51,820 nucleotides of DNA from JADGHE01 sp035716025 (GTDB taxonomy: Bacteria; Pseudomonadota; Alphaproteobacteria; Rhizobiales; Xanthobacteraceae). Below the pieces are notes generated by a model. That model had not been told where the DNA came from. It did not search any database and saw nothing but the letters and a program-made list of their open reading frames with translations. The position numbers were made by a program, and so were the translations under genes. Positions 1 through 9,447 of the stretch are shown here, one piece after another (position 1 is the stretch's first letter; the number at the start of each line of letters is the position of its first letter). The DNA is taken from assembly GCA_035716025.1 (NCBI GenBank), contig DASTKH010000035.1:1-51820 (forward strand), given 5' to 3'.

Positions 1-375
<375 letters not shown>

Positions 376-730
376 GGACTGAGATTCGATCTCGGCTGAT
401 CACAACGTTTGACGAGGTCCCACGCGATCGCTTGCGCGATCGAGTGATACCTGAAACGTCGACCGCCGAAGTCTCGTCCGGCCGTGTCGCGTGGGATTGC
501 TCCCGCGTGACGCGGCCCGCAAGGACTCCGCCGTCCACGTTTCTCTTTCTTCCGATTCAGTTGTCAAACAGCCGGGGAGCGGACACGCCCCCATAAAGAA
601 TCACCGGCGCGTGCCGGAGCAATCGAAACCTCACGCTCCCGACGGATCGGAAGCCGACCAGATGTCTGTCCGTGAGGGCTTCGGGACGCAACATCCTGTC
701 TCCTGACAGGACCGCGGCCAGCGAACGGTG
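376..730 (-). other. rrn leader region upstream of 16S, with boxA-like element
   Basis: No protein gene is supported in this stretch. On the minus strand it is the transcribed leader of the 16S gene. A boxA-like antitermination element (TGTTTGACAACTG) lies at 558-570, followed by a purine-rich GAAAGAGAAACG block and a conserved-looking GTGGACGGCGG around 528-549, as in leaders of other rhizobial rrn operons. The small open frames here on both strands have no recognisable homology and are treated as chance. Confidence 0.6.
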
Positions 731-760
731 TTTATATGACCCGGCGTTCCGGGTTGTCAA
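731..760 (-). promoter_or_regulatory. rrn P1-type sigma-70 promoter
   Basis: On the minus strand, a perfect -35 hexamer TTGACA (760-755) is followed after 18 nt by TATAAA (736-731). An overlapping reading gives a 17-nt spacer with ATATAA. It lies about 355 nt upstream of the 16S 5' end and points toward it. The spacer holds a perfect inverted repeat ACCCGG-CGTT-CCGGGT (739-754) that exactly fills the gap between the hexamers. Confidence 0.75.
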
Positions 761-900
761 CACCTGCCCCGCCGATTCTTCCGAGCCTGTGGGGCCGGCG
801 CGCCTCGGCGGCGGGCGCTCTTATGCAGACCGCGCGGCCCTTCGTCAAGCGGCAAGCGCGGCGGGACGACAAAAAGACGTCCGGGGCGCAAACCCGGTGC

Positions 901-1179
901 TCATACCGGCCGATAGAGGGCGCCCCACTCCGCCTTCCACAGATTGTCGGGGTCGAGGACCACGACCGGCGCCTTGATCTCGTTGGCGAGCCGGATGGCC
1001 GACCGGAACGCTTCCACGAGCGGCAATTTCGGGCTGATCGCGTCCTCCTTGAGCCGGCCCTGTGTCAACGCCGCCGGACACCGGACGGTGCCGAATTCCC
1101 CGTCCTCCGCGCGAGCGAGCGACAGCGTGATGGCGTCGTCCTGCGGTTCCTCGACCTGCTCGAAACGGTTTTTGGTCAT
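901..1179 (-). CDS. small conserved hypothetical protein (92 aa)
   Basis: Start chosen at the ATG at 1179, which has a strong Shine-Dalgarno (GGGAGAGGGC) just upstream; a longer frame to 1314 lacks one. The product begins MTKNRFEQVEEPQDD, is acidic in its first half and contains a stretch on amino-acid residues from about 55 onward (FRSAIRLANEIKAPVVVLD) that looks like an alpha-beta unit ending in a conserved aspartate. No membrane segment or signal peptide is visible. I do not recognise a named family. It sits between the rrn promoter and the divergently transcribed M23 peptidase gene, so it probably has its own promoter. Function unknown. Confidence 0.6.
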   Translation of the reverse strand: MTKNRFEQVEEPQDDAITLSLARAEDGEFGTVRCPAALTQGRLKEDAISPKLPLVEAFRSAIRLANEIKAPVVVLDPDNLWKAEWGALYRPV

Positions 1180-1532
1180 AGCCCTCTCCCAAGTCCGCCG
1201 GCCGGCGGCGCCGCGACGAACCGGCCGCGGGCGGCGCAAGCCGGCGGTCGCGAAACCGACGCTAACACACTTCCGCCCGGCCGGCAGCGCGGCCGATGTG
1301 GCCCCGATCCACACGCCTGACCCCGCGCCCCGACCACACTTGGGCCATATTCCTCCGTCGTGCTGATTGGCCGTCGTGGGGCCGCGAATCGGTCCGGATG
1401 GGGGGTCGGGGCGCGGTCACGTTGACGGATCGTGGCCCGATGGGCATCGTGCCCGCATCCGCCGGTCTTGGGTGGCCTCTCCGTCAGGCGTCCTTTCGGG
1501 CGCTTCCAGCGCAGTGGCAGGGGAAACGGGTT

Positions 1533-3512
1533 TTGAGTTACGCCAGGTTGCGCGGCCCGCATCGGGGCAGGGCCGAGCCCGTACGGATTGACCTCGGCGA
1601 CGAACCGCCGCTTTCGGTCGACGGCGCAGCGGCGCTCATCGATCGGCGGCACATTTCCCTTCGCTGGTACACCGGCACGATTCTCAACGGGCTCTGCGGG
1701 GCCGCACTGATGGCCGGTGCAGTTTACGTGGCGCTTGATGGCGAAGCCTTTTTCGCCGCCGTGCCGGAGCATGTGGAAAGCGTGCGGGGCAACGCCGGCG
1801 ATCGCGCAAGCCCATCGATCCGCAAGACGGACCGCCTGCCGACACCGACCGAAACCCACGCGGCCCGGCAGATCGTTCGTGTCTCCACCGCCGTGCGGGT
1901 GGGCGAACGCGAGGTGGTCCGCGTCAAACCCATGGTTCGCATTTCGGCGAACCTGTCGCTTTCCACTTCCGAGCTTTCCGCCAACATTCCCCGCTTCAAC
2001 CCCGCCCGCCTGCTGACCGCATCCAGCAACCAGGATTCCGCCCCCCCGGACGAACCGCCGCGCGCCGACGACGGCGAGATCTCGTTCGTGATGCGCGATC
2101 TTGCGCCGCTGCTCGGCAGCGGCAGCAGGCTTGCGGGCGAACTGCGCATCGACGACGTGTTAAGCCAGGTCCGGCAGGCGGCCAACTGGACGGTTGGGAA
2201 CCAGACGGCGGCGCTCGGCCTTCCGGGACAACGCATGGCCTATGCGGCGGAAGGCGACACGGACCTTTATGCGGGATTCGAAACCCGCATCGTGCCCGAA
2301 AACATTACCCTCCTTCCCAAGACGGCCAATCAAACGACCGGCGGCAACAACTGGAACGAGCGCACCGTCACGGTGAAGAAGGGCGACACCGTCGTATCAA
2401 TCCTGCGCGAACTCGGGGCCAGTGCCGAAGACGCCCAGGCGGTGGCGGCCGCGCTCGGGCCGCGCGGGGAGGAGGACGGCCTTAAGGAAGGGCAGAAACT
2501 GCGCGTGCTGCTGCCGAACGGCACGCAGCGGGCGCAGCCGATCCGGGTCGTCCTGCTCGGCGAAACGGCGCCGGAATATGTCATCGCCCTCTCGGACACC
2601 GGCAAATACGTCTCGGTGGACGTGCAGGGTGCCGAAAGCCCGCAGGTCGCCGAAAGCGAAGAGGACGACGAGGACGAGGGCGGAACCGTCCGTCTCTATC
2701 AAAGCATCTACGAAACCGCGCTGCGCCAGCAGGTGCCGCAGCCGCTGATTGATCAGCTCGTGCGCATCTATGCCTATGATGTGGATTTCCAGCGGCGGGT
2801 GCAGCCCGGGGATTCGTTCGAACTGCTCTATCCGAGCGACGAGGACAGTTCCGGCGACGACATCCTCTATGCGTCGCTGACGGTCGGCGGCGAAACCAAG
2901 CGCTATTACCGCTTCCAAACCGAAGACGGCATCGTCGACTACTACGACGAGACCGGAAAGAGCGCCAAGAAGTTCCTGGTGCGCAAGCCCGTCGCAGACG
3001 CCGTCATGCGCTCCGGCTATGGCTGGCGGCGGCACCCGATCCTCGGTTATTCGAAAATGCATACCGGCGTGGACTGGGCCTCTCCGCGCGGAACGCCGAT
3101 CTACGCCGCCGGCTCCGGCGTGGTCGAGGTCGCAGGCTGGGAAGGCGGCTACGGAAAATACGTGCGCATCCGCCACAGCCACGGCTACGAGACCGCCTAC
3201 GGGCACATGACCGCTTTCGCCCGCGGGATTGCACCCGGCGTGCACGTCAAGCAGGGGCAGATCATCGGTTATGTGGGCTCGACCGGGCTTTCGACCGGCG
3301 CCCATGTTCATTACGAAATTCTCGTCAACGGTCGATTTGTGGACCCGATGCGGATCAAGCTGCCGCGCGGACGCAGCCTGGAGGGACGGGCGCTCGCGAG
3401 TTTCGAAGCGCAGCGCAAGCGCATCGACGAGTGGATGCAGCGGCCCGCCCGCATCGCCGAAAATTCGGCTCCCGAACGTCACGGGCCGCGCCGCGAAGCC
3501 CTGCGGCGCTGA
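1533..3512 (+). CDS. M23 family metallopeptidase (peptidoglycan endopeptidase, membrane anchored)
   Basis: The C-terminal third is a lysostaphin-type M23 domain with the zinc ligands H510 and D514 (HTGVD) and H593 in the HVHYE motif. Such enzymes cut peptide cross-links of murein in the periplasm. A cytoplasmic N-terminal stretch (RIDLGDEPPLSVDG) precedes one transmembrane segment at about residues 47-68, and a LysM/OapA-like region (VTVKKGDTVVSILREL) lies at about 277-310. Many alphaproteobacterial M23 proteins of about 650 residues share this layout. The frame is open from 1296, but I prefer the TTG at 1533 (659 aa), which has AGGGG at a suitable distance and where family similarity begins; an ATG at 1440 is an alternative. 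It converges on the UPF0114 gene. Confidence 0.88.
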   Translation: MSYARLRGPHRGRAEPVRIDLGDEPPLSVDGAAALIDRRHISLRWYTGTILNGLCGAALMAGAVYVALDGEAFFAAVPEHVESVRGNAGDRASPSIRKTDRLPTPTETHAARQIVRVSTAVRVGEREVVRVKPMVRISANLSLSTSELSANIPRFNPARLLTASSNQDSAPPDEPPRADDGEISFVMRDLAPLLGSGSRLAGELRIDDVLSQVRQAANWTVGNQTAALGLPGQRMAYAAEGDTDLYAGFETRIVPENITLLPKTANQTTGGNNWNERTVTVKKGDTVVSILRELGASAEDAQAVAAALGPRGEEDGLKEGQKLRVLLPNGTQRAQPIRVVLLGETAPEYVIALSDTGKYVSVDVQGAESPQVAESEEDDEDEGGTVRLYQSIYETALRQQVPQPLIDQLVRIYAYDVDFQRRVQPGDSFELLYPSDEDSSGDDILYASLTVGGETKRYYRFQTEDGIVDYYDETGKSAKKFLVRKPVADAVMRSGYGWRRHPILGYSKMHTGVDWASPRGTPIYAAGSGVVEVAGWEGGYGKYVRIRHSHGYETAYGHMTAFARGIAPGVHVKQGQIIGYVGSTGLSTGAHVHYEILVNGRFVDPMRIKLPRGRSLEGRALASFEAQRKRIDEWMQRPARIAENSAPERHGPRREALRR

Positions 3513-3554
3513 CGTTTTCCCGCCACTCGTCGCCTCTGCGGAAGGCCCTCGCGC

Positions 3555-4133
3555 TCAATGCGCTTCGGCCGGCTTCTTGGCGTGTATCCGATGCGGCGTG
3601 CTCGGCTGGCTGATGCGATCGACGACGGCGATGCCGATTGCCGAGAGGATGAAGACCACGTGGATGATCGTCTGCCACATCACCCCTTCCGGCGTGAAAC
3701 CGGTTCTGTCCGAGCCGAGATTTCCCGATTCGATGAACGTGCGCAGCAGATGAATTGACGAGATCCCGATGATCGCCATTGCGAGCTTGATCTTGAGCAC
3801 GCTCGCGTTCACGTGGCTTAGCCATTCCGGCTGGTCGGGGTGGCCTTCAAGCCGCAGCCGCGACACGAAGGTTTCGTACCCCCCCACGATCACCATGATG
3901 AGCAGGTTGGAAATCATCACCACGTCGATGAGCCCCAGCACCACCAACATGATCTGCTGCTCGCTGAAGGCGTTGGAATGGGCGATGAGGTGCCACAGCT
4001 CCTTGAGGAACAGCCAGACGTAAACGCCCTGCGCGAAAATGAGGCCGAGATAGAGGGGAAGCTGGAGCCAGCGCGAACTGAAGATGAGCCACGGCAGCGG
4101 CCGCAAGGGGTCGGTCGAAGGCAAGAGCGACAT
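3555..4133 (-). CDS. UPF0114 / YqhA family inner-membrane protein
   Basis: A 192-residue protein with four hydrophobic segments (about residues 22-46, 62-84, 113-131 and 155-172) and family hallmarks such as FLKELWHL, the LLIMVIVGGYETF region after the second segment and an ISSIHLLR stretch. This matches the TIGR00645/UPF0114 family of YqhA-like membrane proteins, whose function is not established. The start ATG at 4133 is the first in frame. The gene stands alone, converging on the M23 peptidase gene (42-bp gap). Its upstream region contains the AT-rich palindrome CCTTAATTAAGG at 4170-4181. Confidence 0.88.
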   Translation of the reverse strand: MSLLPSTDPLRPLPWLIFSSRWLQLPLYLGLIFAQGVYVWLFLKELWHLIAHSNAFSEQQIMLVVLGLIDVVMISNLLIMVIVGGYETFVSRLRLEGHPDQPEWLSHVNASVLKIKLAMAIIGISSIHLLRTFIESGNLGSDRTGFTPEGVMWQTIIHVVFILSAIGIAVVDRISQPSTPHRIHAKKPAEAH

Positions 4134-4306
4134 GGGAAATCTGGCTGGGGTTGGGTTTCAAGGTGGGTCCCTTAATTAAGGAACGGCCGCATTCTGCCAA
4201 GTGCGCCCTCCGGTCGCACCCGAAAATCGCACGCGAAACGGAAAAGCCGGTGCGGGGCGGGCAGGCCCGGGGAGGAACCGGCGCGCTCCGCAGGAATCGA
4301 GGAGAG

Positions 4307-5773
4307 TCAGTCCGCCGCCGCGAGCGGACGCGCGACTTCTTCGAGAGGCTTGCGCTCCGCGTTGATGCCCCAGCGCAGCACCACCAGGGCGGCGCCGATC
4401 ATCAGGATCGCGCCGAAAAGATAGCCGGAAAAAACGCCGGCCCGCGATCCGGTTTCAATCAAGGCCCCGAAGAGCAGCGGACCCGCGACGCCGCCGAGCG
4501 CGGTGCCGACCGCGTAGAACGCGGCGATCGCGAGCGCGCGAAGCTCGAGCGGGAAGGTTTCGCTGACGGTCAGATAGGCGGAACTCGCCGCGGCGGAGGC
4601 GAAGAAAAAGATCGTCATCCAGGCGAGTGTCTGGGTTTCCGCCGTGAGCAGCCCGCGCGCGAACAGCCAGCCCGAACCGGCAAGCAGGAGTCCCGAAACG
4701 AGATAGGTGAAGGCGATCATGGGGCGGCGGCCGATCGTGTCGAACAGCCGGCCGAGCAGGATCGGCCCGAGCACGTTTCCGGCCGCGAACGGCAGGAGAT
4801 ACCAGCCGACCTCTTCGGCCGGAATGGCGTAGAAATCCGTCAGCACCAGCGCGTAAGTGAAGAAGATCGCGTTGTAGAAGAAGGCCTGCGCGGCCATGAG
4901 GGCAAGGCCGACCGCGGTGCGGGGCCGATGCAGGTGGATGAGGGTGTGCGCCACTTCGCGGAGCGGCGTGGCATAACGCGTGCGCAGGCGCACGCGCGGC
5001 AGCCGGTCGTCGGGGATTGTATGCCCGCGCCCGCGCAGGCCGGCTTCGATCTCCGCCACGACGGCTTCCGCCTCGGCGGCGCGGCCGTGCGTCATCAGCC
5101 AACGGGGACTTTCCGGAAGCCAGAGGCGCATGAAAAGGATCGCCACGGCAAGCAGCGCGCCGAGCAGGAAAGCGGCGCGCCAGCCGTAATCCGGCGGCAG
5201 CAGAGCAGGGTCGAGCAGGACCACCGCGACGAGCGCGCCCGCGGCCGCCCCGATCCAGAAGCTTCCGTTGATCACGAGGTCGGTCCAGCCGCGCACGCGC
5301 GCAGGCACAAGCTCCTGGATCGTCGAATTGATCGCGGCATATTCGCCACCGATACCGGCCCCGGTGAGAAATCGAAAAAAGGCAAACGACCACACATTCC
5401 AAGACAGCGCGGTGGCCGCGGTAGCGACGAGATAGACGGACAGCGTGACGAAGAAGAGCTTCTTGCGGCCGAGCCGATCCGTGAGCCAGCCGAAGAAAAG
5501 CGCGCCCACGACGGCGCCCGCCAAATAGGCGCTGCCGGCGATTCCGACATCGGCATTCGAAAACTGCAGCGAAGGACTGGCCTTGAGCGCGCCGGCCACG
5601 GTGCCGGCGAGCGTTACCTCAAGGCCGTCGAGAATCCAGGTGATGCCGAGGGCGACGACCACAAGCGTGTGGAAACGCCCCCACGGCAGGCGATCAAGCC
5701 GCCCCGGAATATCCGTCTCGACGATCTCCGCCGCCGCCTCGGGCGGCTTCGTCCTCGGGAAGCCGGCAGGCAT
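4307..5773 (-). CDS. MFS transporter, sugar/organic-acid symporter type
   Basis: A 488-residue protein with twelve predicted membrane segments. The first transmembrane helix carries the ITWILDGLEVTLAG motif (Asp-x-x-Glu) seen in metabolite:H+ symporters of the sugar-porter-like branch. The loop between helices 2 and 3 has the MFS signature GWLTDRLGRKK, and the segment around GAGIGGEYAAINSTIQELVPARVRG is also typical. The long central loop (about residues 220-265) is charged. The substrate cannot be told; aromatic acid, sugar and short organic acid carriers share these signatures. It is transcribed alone on the minus strand. Confidence 0.88.
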   Translation of the reverse strand: MPAGFPRTKPPEAAAEIVETDIPGRLDRLPWGRFHTLVVVALGITWILDGLEVTLAGTVAGALKASPSLQFSNADVGIAGSAYLAGAVVGALFFGWLTDRLGRKKLFFVTLSVYLVATAATALSWNVWSFAFFRFLTGAGIGGEYAAINSTIQELVPARVRGWTDLVINGSFWIGAAAGALVAVVLLDPALLPPDYGWRAAFLLGALLAVAILFMRLWLPESPRWLMTHGRAAEAEAVVAEIEAGLRGRGHTIPDDRLPRVRLRTRYATPLREVAHTLIHLHRPRTAVGLALMAAQAFFYNAIFFTYALVLTDFYAIPAEEVGWYLLPFAAGNVLGPILLGRLFDTIGRRPMIAFTYLVSGLLLAGSGWLFARGLLTAETQTLAWMTIFFFASAAASSAYLTVSETFPLELRALAIAAFYAVGTALGGVAGPLLFGALIETGSRAGVFSGYLFGAILMIGAALVVLRWGINAERKPLEEVARPLAAAD

Positions 5774-5912
5774 GCCGCACGCCTAACACGCTTGCGCGGC
5801 CCGCGACAGGGCGGCGTTCCCTTCAGCGAAACGGTCCCGAAGAACCCGGCCCGTGCGTGGTAGAATGATCGCGCGCGGCGCAACCGCGACCGCCGCGAGT
5901 CGCGCCAACACG

Positions 5913-5929
5913 GAGATTTCGCTAATCTC
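5913..5929 (+). promoter_or_regulatory. 5'-UTR hairpin in front of the small lipoprotein gene
   Basis: GAGATT-TCGCT-AATCTC is a perfect six-base-pair stem with a five-base loop that ends 16 nt before the ATG at 5946, immediately ahead of the GGGG ribosome-binding stretch. It may stabilise the message or modulate translation; no function is shown. Confidence 0.3.
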
Positions 5930-5945
5930 GCTCCAGTGGGGACAT

Positions 5946-6092
5946 ATGTTCGCGAAGCTCAAGGCTGCGATCGCGCTCGCTCTGGCGACGACGCTCGCCG
6001 GATGCACGGCTTGCGATTTCCCTCTCTATGTTCCGCAATCCTGCCGCAGCGCTCCGGCCCCCCAGCAGCCGGCCCATCCACCCGGCCGCTAA
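5946..6092 (+). CDS. small putative lipoprotein (48 aa)
   Basis: A 48-residue product with a short positively charged N-terminus (MFAKLK), a hydrophobic core and a lipobox LAGC at about residues 17-20, followed by a cysteine- and proline-rich tail. This is the layout of a tiny exported lipoprotein; such genes are common and usually unannotated in Hyphomicrobiales. The ATG at 5946 has a GGGG Shine-Dalgarno 4-7 nt upstream. It ends 10 nt before the GTG I chose for hrpB, so the two may be co-transcribed. Function unknown. If the long N-terminal extension of hrpB were used, the two would overlap in different frames. Confidence 0.5.
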   Translation: MFAKLKAAIALALATTLAGCTACDFPLYVPQSCRSAPAPQQPAHPPGR

Positions 6093-6102
6093 TCGCTTCC
6101 CC

Positions 6103-8613
6103 GTGACGAGTCCGCCGCCCCTCAATCCGCTGGCCGAACCGCTGCCGATCGACGAGGCGCTTCCGGCGCTGACGGCCGCGCTGCGCGCCCACAACGCCGC
6201 GGTCCTGGTCGCGCCGCCCGGCGCCGGGAAGACCACGCGCGTGCCACTCGTGCTCGCCCGCGAACCCTGGGCGGAAGGGCGGCGGATCGTCGTTCTCGAG
6301 CCGCGACGCCTCGCCGCCCGCGCAGCCGCGGAGCGCATGGCCCGCAGCCTCGGCGAGGAGGTCGGCGAGACCGTGGGGCTGCGGGTGCGGTTCGGCTCGC
6401 GCGTGAGCCGCAAGACCCGCATCGAGATCGTCACCGAAGGCGTGTTCACCCGCCTCATCCTCGACGACCCGGCTTTGGAAGGCATCGCCGCGGTGCTGTT
6501 CGACGAATTTCACGAACGCTCGCTCGACGCCGATCTCGGCCTCGCGCTCGCGCGCGAAAGCCAGACCGCCCTGCAGGAGACGTTGCGGCTCCTCGTCATG
6601 TCGGCGACGCTCGACGGCGCGCGGGTGGCGCGACTCTTGGGCGACGCGCCGGTGATCGAAAGCAAGGGCCGCGCCTTCCCGGTCGAAACGCGCTATGTCG
6701 GCCGCGATCCGGCCAAGCCGATCGAACAGCAGGTCGCCGAGGCGACCGTCCGGGCGCTGCGTGCGGAGCACGGCTCGGCGCTCGTCTTTCTGCCAGGCGC
6801 GGCGGAAATCCGCCGCACCGAAAGCCTGCTTTCGAACATGATCTCCGACCCGAAGCTTGCGGTCGTGCCGCTCTATGGTGCGCTCGACCGCGAGGCGCAA
6901 GACCGGGCGATCGCGCCGGCGCCTCCCGGGCACCGCAAGGTCGTGCTGGCGACGGCGATCGCCGAGACCTCGATCACCATCGAGGGCGTGCGCATCGTGG
7001 TCGACTGCGGGCTCGCCCGCGTGCCGCGCTACGAACCGGCGGTCGGCCTGACCCGCCTCGAGACCGTGCGGGTCTCGCGCGCCGCGGCCGACCAGCGGCG
7101 CGGCCGTGCCGGGCGCACAGAGCCCGGAGTGTGCATTCGCCTCTGGGATGAGCCACAAACGGCCGCGCTGCCGGCCTTCGCGCGGCCCGAAATTCTCTCA
7201 GCCGATCTGTCGGCCTTGGTGCTCGATCTTGCGGAATGGGGTGCGCGGGATGTCTCCGCGCTATCCTTTCTCGACCCGCCGCCGCACGCCGCGCTTGCCG
7301 AGGCCCGCGCCCTCTTGCGCACGCTCGGGGCCCTCGACACGGACGGCGCCATCACGCCGGAGGGGCGCCGCCTGCGGCGGCTGCCGCTGCCGCCGCGCCT
7401 CGCCCGCATGGTGCTGGCCGCCGCACGGCAGGGCGCGCAAGAGGAAGCCTCCGCGATAGCGCTTCTCCTCACCGAACGCGGGCTGGGCGGCGACGATGTC
7501 GATCTGTCTCGCCGCCTCGAAGCGCTCGCGCGCGACCGGTCGCGCCGCGCCGAGGACGCGCGGCAGATGGCCAAACGCTGGGCGCGGATCGCTGCCGATG
7601 CCGTGGCCGTGACCCCGCCCGCGGCCCCTGTGCCGCTGAAGGGACAACCTTCACCGGGCGCATGGCTTGCCCTCGCCTACCCCGACCGCATTGCAAAGAG
7701 CCGCGGAGACGAAGGCCAGTTTCTGCTGGCGAATGGGCGCGGCGCGGTCGTGGACGCCGCCTCGCCGCTCGCGCGCGAACCCTTTCTCGCGGTGGCGGAG
7801 CTGAGCGGCACGGCGGCCCGCGCGCGCATTCTCCTCGCGGCACCGCTGGCGCTGGCGGACATCGAGGCGCTGTTTGCCGATGCGATCGCCGAAAGCGAGA
7901 CCGTCGCCTTCGACCCGGCGAGCGCCAGTCTGCGCGGGAGGCGGACCCGCCGCCTCGGCGCGCTCACGCTCGCCGAGCAGCCGCAAGGCGTCGTTGCCGA
8001 CGCCGAGACCGCCCGCATGCTCGCGGAAGGCATCGCGCGCCTCGGGCTCGATCGCCTGCCCTGGACACCGACGCTCGTCCAATGGCGGCAGCGGGTCATG
8101 TTCCTGCGGCGGATCGAGGGAGATGAATGGCCCGACCTCTCCGACGCCGCGCTCTCCGTACGCGCGGCCGATTGGCTCGCGCCGGCCCTTGCGGGAAAAA
8201 CGGCGTTGGCCGACCTCCATGCGGAGACCCTTGCGGGCGCCGTGCAGGCCCTCCTGCCCTGGACCCTCCGCCGCCGGCTCGACGCCGAGGCGCCGACGCA
8301 TTTCGAGGCCCCTTCCGGCTCCCGAATCCCCATTTCCTACGAAGACGACGAGCCCCAGGTTGCGGTGCGGGTGCAGGAACTCTTCGGACTCGATCGCCAT
8401 CCCGCCGTGGCGGGCGGCCGCGCGCCGCTTGTGATCGCGCTGCTGTCGCCCGCACACCGCCCGGTGCAGGTGACGCGCGACCTGCCCGGCTTCTGGCGCG
8501 GCAGCTATGCGGGGGTCCGCGCCGAGATGCGCGGCCGCTATCCCAAGCACCCGTGGCCGGACGACCCGCTCGCCGCACCTGCCACGCGCCGCGCCAAGCC
8601 GCGCGGCACCTGA
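6103..8613 (+). CDS. hrpB: ATP-dependent helicase HrpB
   Basis: A DEAH-box superfamily 2 RNA/DNA helicase of about 836 residues, the usual HrpB length. Visible motifs in order: Walker A APPGAGKTT, LEPRRLAARAAA (motif Ia), DEFHERSLDADL (motif II, DEFH as in HrpB), VMSATLDG (motif III), FLPGAAEI, and QRRGRAGRTEPG (motif VI). The C-terminal half (from about residue 570) is the HrpB-specific region ending in the family-typical tail with YPKHPWPDDPL. The precise role in bacteria is not firmly established; RNA processing is often proposed. I chose the GTG at 6103, after the preceding lipoprotein stop; an ATG at 6028 would add 25 residues that look non-homologous. Confidence 0.93.
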   Translation: MTSPPPLNPLAEPLPIDEALPALTAALRAHNAAVLVAPPGAGKTTRVPLVLAREPWAEGRRIVVLEPRRLAARAAAERMARSLGEEVGETVGLRVRFGSRVSRKTRIEIVTEGVFTRLILDDPALEGIAAVLFDEFHERSLDADLGLALARESQTALQETLRLLVMSATLDGARVARLLGDAPVIESKGRAFPVETRYVGRDPAKPIEQQVAEATVRALRAEHGSALVFLPGAAEIRRTESLLSNMISDPKLAVVPLYGALDREAQDRAIAPAPPGHRKVVLATAIAETSITIEGVRIVVDCGLARVPRYEPAVGLTRLETVRVSRAAADQRRGRAGRTEPGVCIRLWDEPQTAALPAFARPEILSADLSALVLDLAEWGARDVSALSFLDPPPHAALAEARALLRTLGALDTDGAITPEGRRLRRLPLPPRLARMVLAAARQGAQEEASAIALLLTERGLGGDDVDLSRRLEALARDRSRRAEDARQMAKRWARIAADAVAVTPPAAPVPLKGQPSPGAWLALAYPDRIAKSRGDEGQFLLANGRGAVVDAASPLAREPFLAVAELSGTAARARILLAAPLALADIEALFADAIAESETVAFDPASASLRGRRTRRLGALTLAEQPQGVVADAETARMLAEGIARLGLDRLPWTPTLVQWRQRVMFLRRIEGDEWPDLSDAALSVRAADWLAPALAGKTALADLHAETLAGAVQALLPWTLRRRLDAEAPTHFEAPSGSRIPISYEDDEPQVAVRVQELFGLDRHPAVAGGRAPLVIALLSPAHRPVQVTRDLPGFWRGSYAGVRAEMRGRYPKHPWPDDPLAAPATRRAKPRGT

Positions 8614-8762
8614 CCGTGAAGGGACGCAATCCCTCGCATTCAAGCGGCGGCCGCAAGCCCGTCTCAACCATGCCGGCGGATCACGCGGCCGGCACGCGCC
8701 AAATCGGCTCGATCGCCGGCCGGGGGTGCTGCTAAACCGGCGGGGCGATCAAAGGATGCCCC

Positions 8763-9287
8763 ATGCGGCCCCTGGCCTTTTTCTGCGTCGCCCTTCTGCT
8801 GTTCGCCGGTCTCGCCGGCGAGCTCGCCTCCCGGATCGGGCTCGATGGGCCGCCGGCCGAGCAGGCCCCGGCGCCGGCATCCCCGCATGCGGAGGCGAAG
8901 CCTGCGCGCGGCGGCAGCGAAATCCTTTTCGTCGCGCGCGACACGGGCGGGCATTTCGGCGTCGATGCCGTGATCGGCGGCCAGCGCGTGCCGTTCATCG
9001 TCGACACCGGCGCCTCGATCGTCGCCCTGACCAGCGAGACGGCCGCGCGCCTCGACATTGCGCCCGCCTTGCGCGGCCGACGGCTGCGCATCCAGACGGC
9101 GAATGGAATCGTGGAGGCCGACAGCGTGCGCCTCGCGTCGATCCGCGTCGGCCCGCTCGAGGTCCAGGACGTCGAGGCCGTGATCGTTCCGCGCGGGCGG
9201 CTTGGCCAGAATCTGCTCGGCATGTCCTTCCTGTCGCGCCTTACGCGCTACGAATTCCGCAGCGGCTCCCTCGTGATGGAGCAGTAG
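8763..9287 (+). CDS. TIGR02281-type retropepsin-like aspartic protease, membrane anchored
   Basis: A 174-residue protein with an N-terminal hydrophobic segment (about residues 4-20), a proline/alanine-rich linker and a single-lobed aspartic protease fold. The catalytic motif VDTGAS at about residues 80-85 is preceded by the strand GQRVPFI, and a second hallmark LGMSFLSRL lies near residue 155. Single-lobed clan AA proteases act as dimers; here the domain would face the periplasm. The family is widespread in alphaproteobacteria with unknown substrates. It stands between hrpB and the phosphohexomutase gene in the same direction. Confidence 0.85.
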   Translation: MRPLAFFCVALLLFAGLAGELASRIGLDGPPAEQAPAPASPHAEAKPARGGSEILFVARDTGGHFGVDAVIGGQRVPFIVDTGASIVALTSETAARLDIAPALRGRRLRIQTANGIVEADSVRLASIRVGPLEVQDVEAVIVPRGRLGQNLLGMSFLSRLTRYEFRSGSLVMEQ

Positions 9288-9447
9288 CGGCAGCCGGCGC
9301 CCCACGCGCGGCCTTCGTGCATAAGCGCGGGCCCGAGGACGTGGGCGCCGGGCCGTTCGGGCTGCGAGGCAGGGCCCGGACCTTTCCCGCGCCTGCGGCG
9401 TTGGGTTATGCCTGCCGCAAAGACCGTCTCCCCCGAGGTGCCTCCCG

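Noticed and set aside
736..1320. 194-aa plus-strand frame across the rrn promoter region
   Set aside because: It runs through the rrn promoter and opposite the supported minus-strand hypothetical gene, with no motif and no ribosome-binding site.
4151..5863. 570-aa open frame on the plus strand opposite the MFS gene
   Set aside because: Its coding is dominated by Arg/Gly/Glu residues typical of GC-rich antisense frames, has no domain signature, and the minus-strand gene fits a full MFS transporter.
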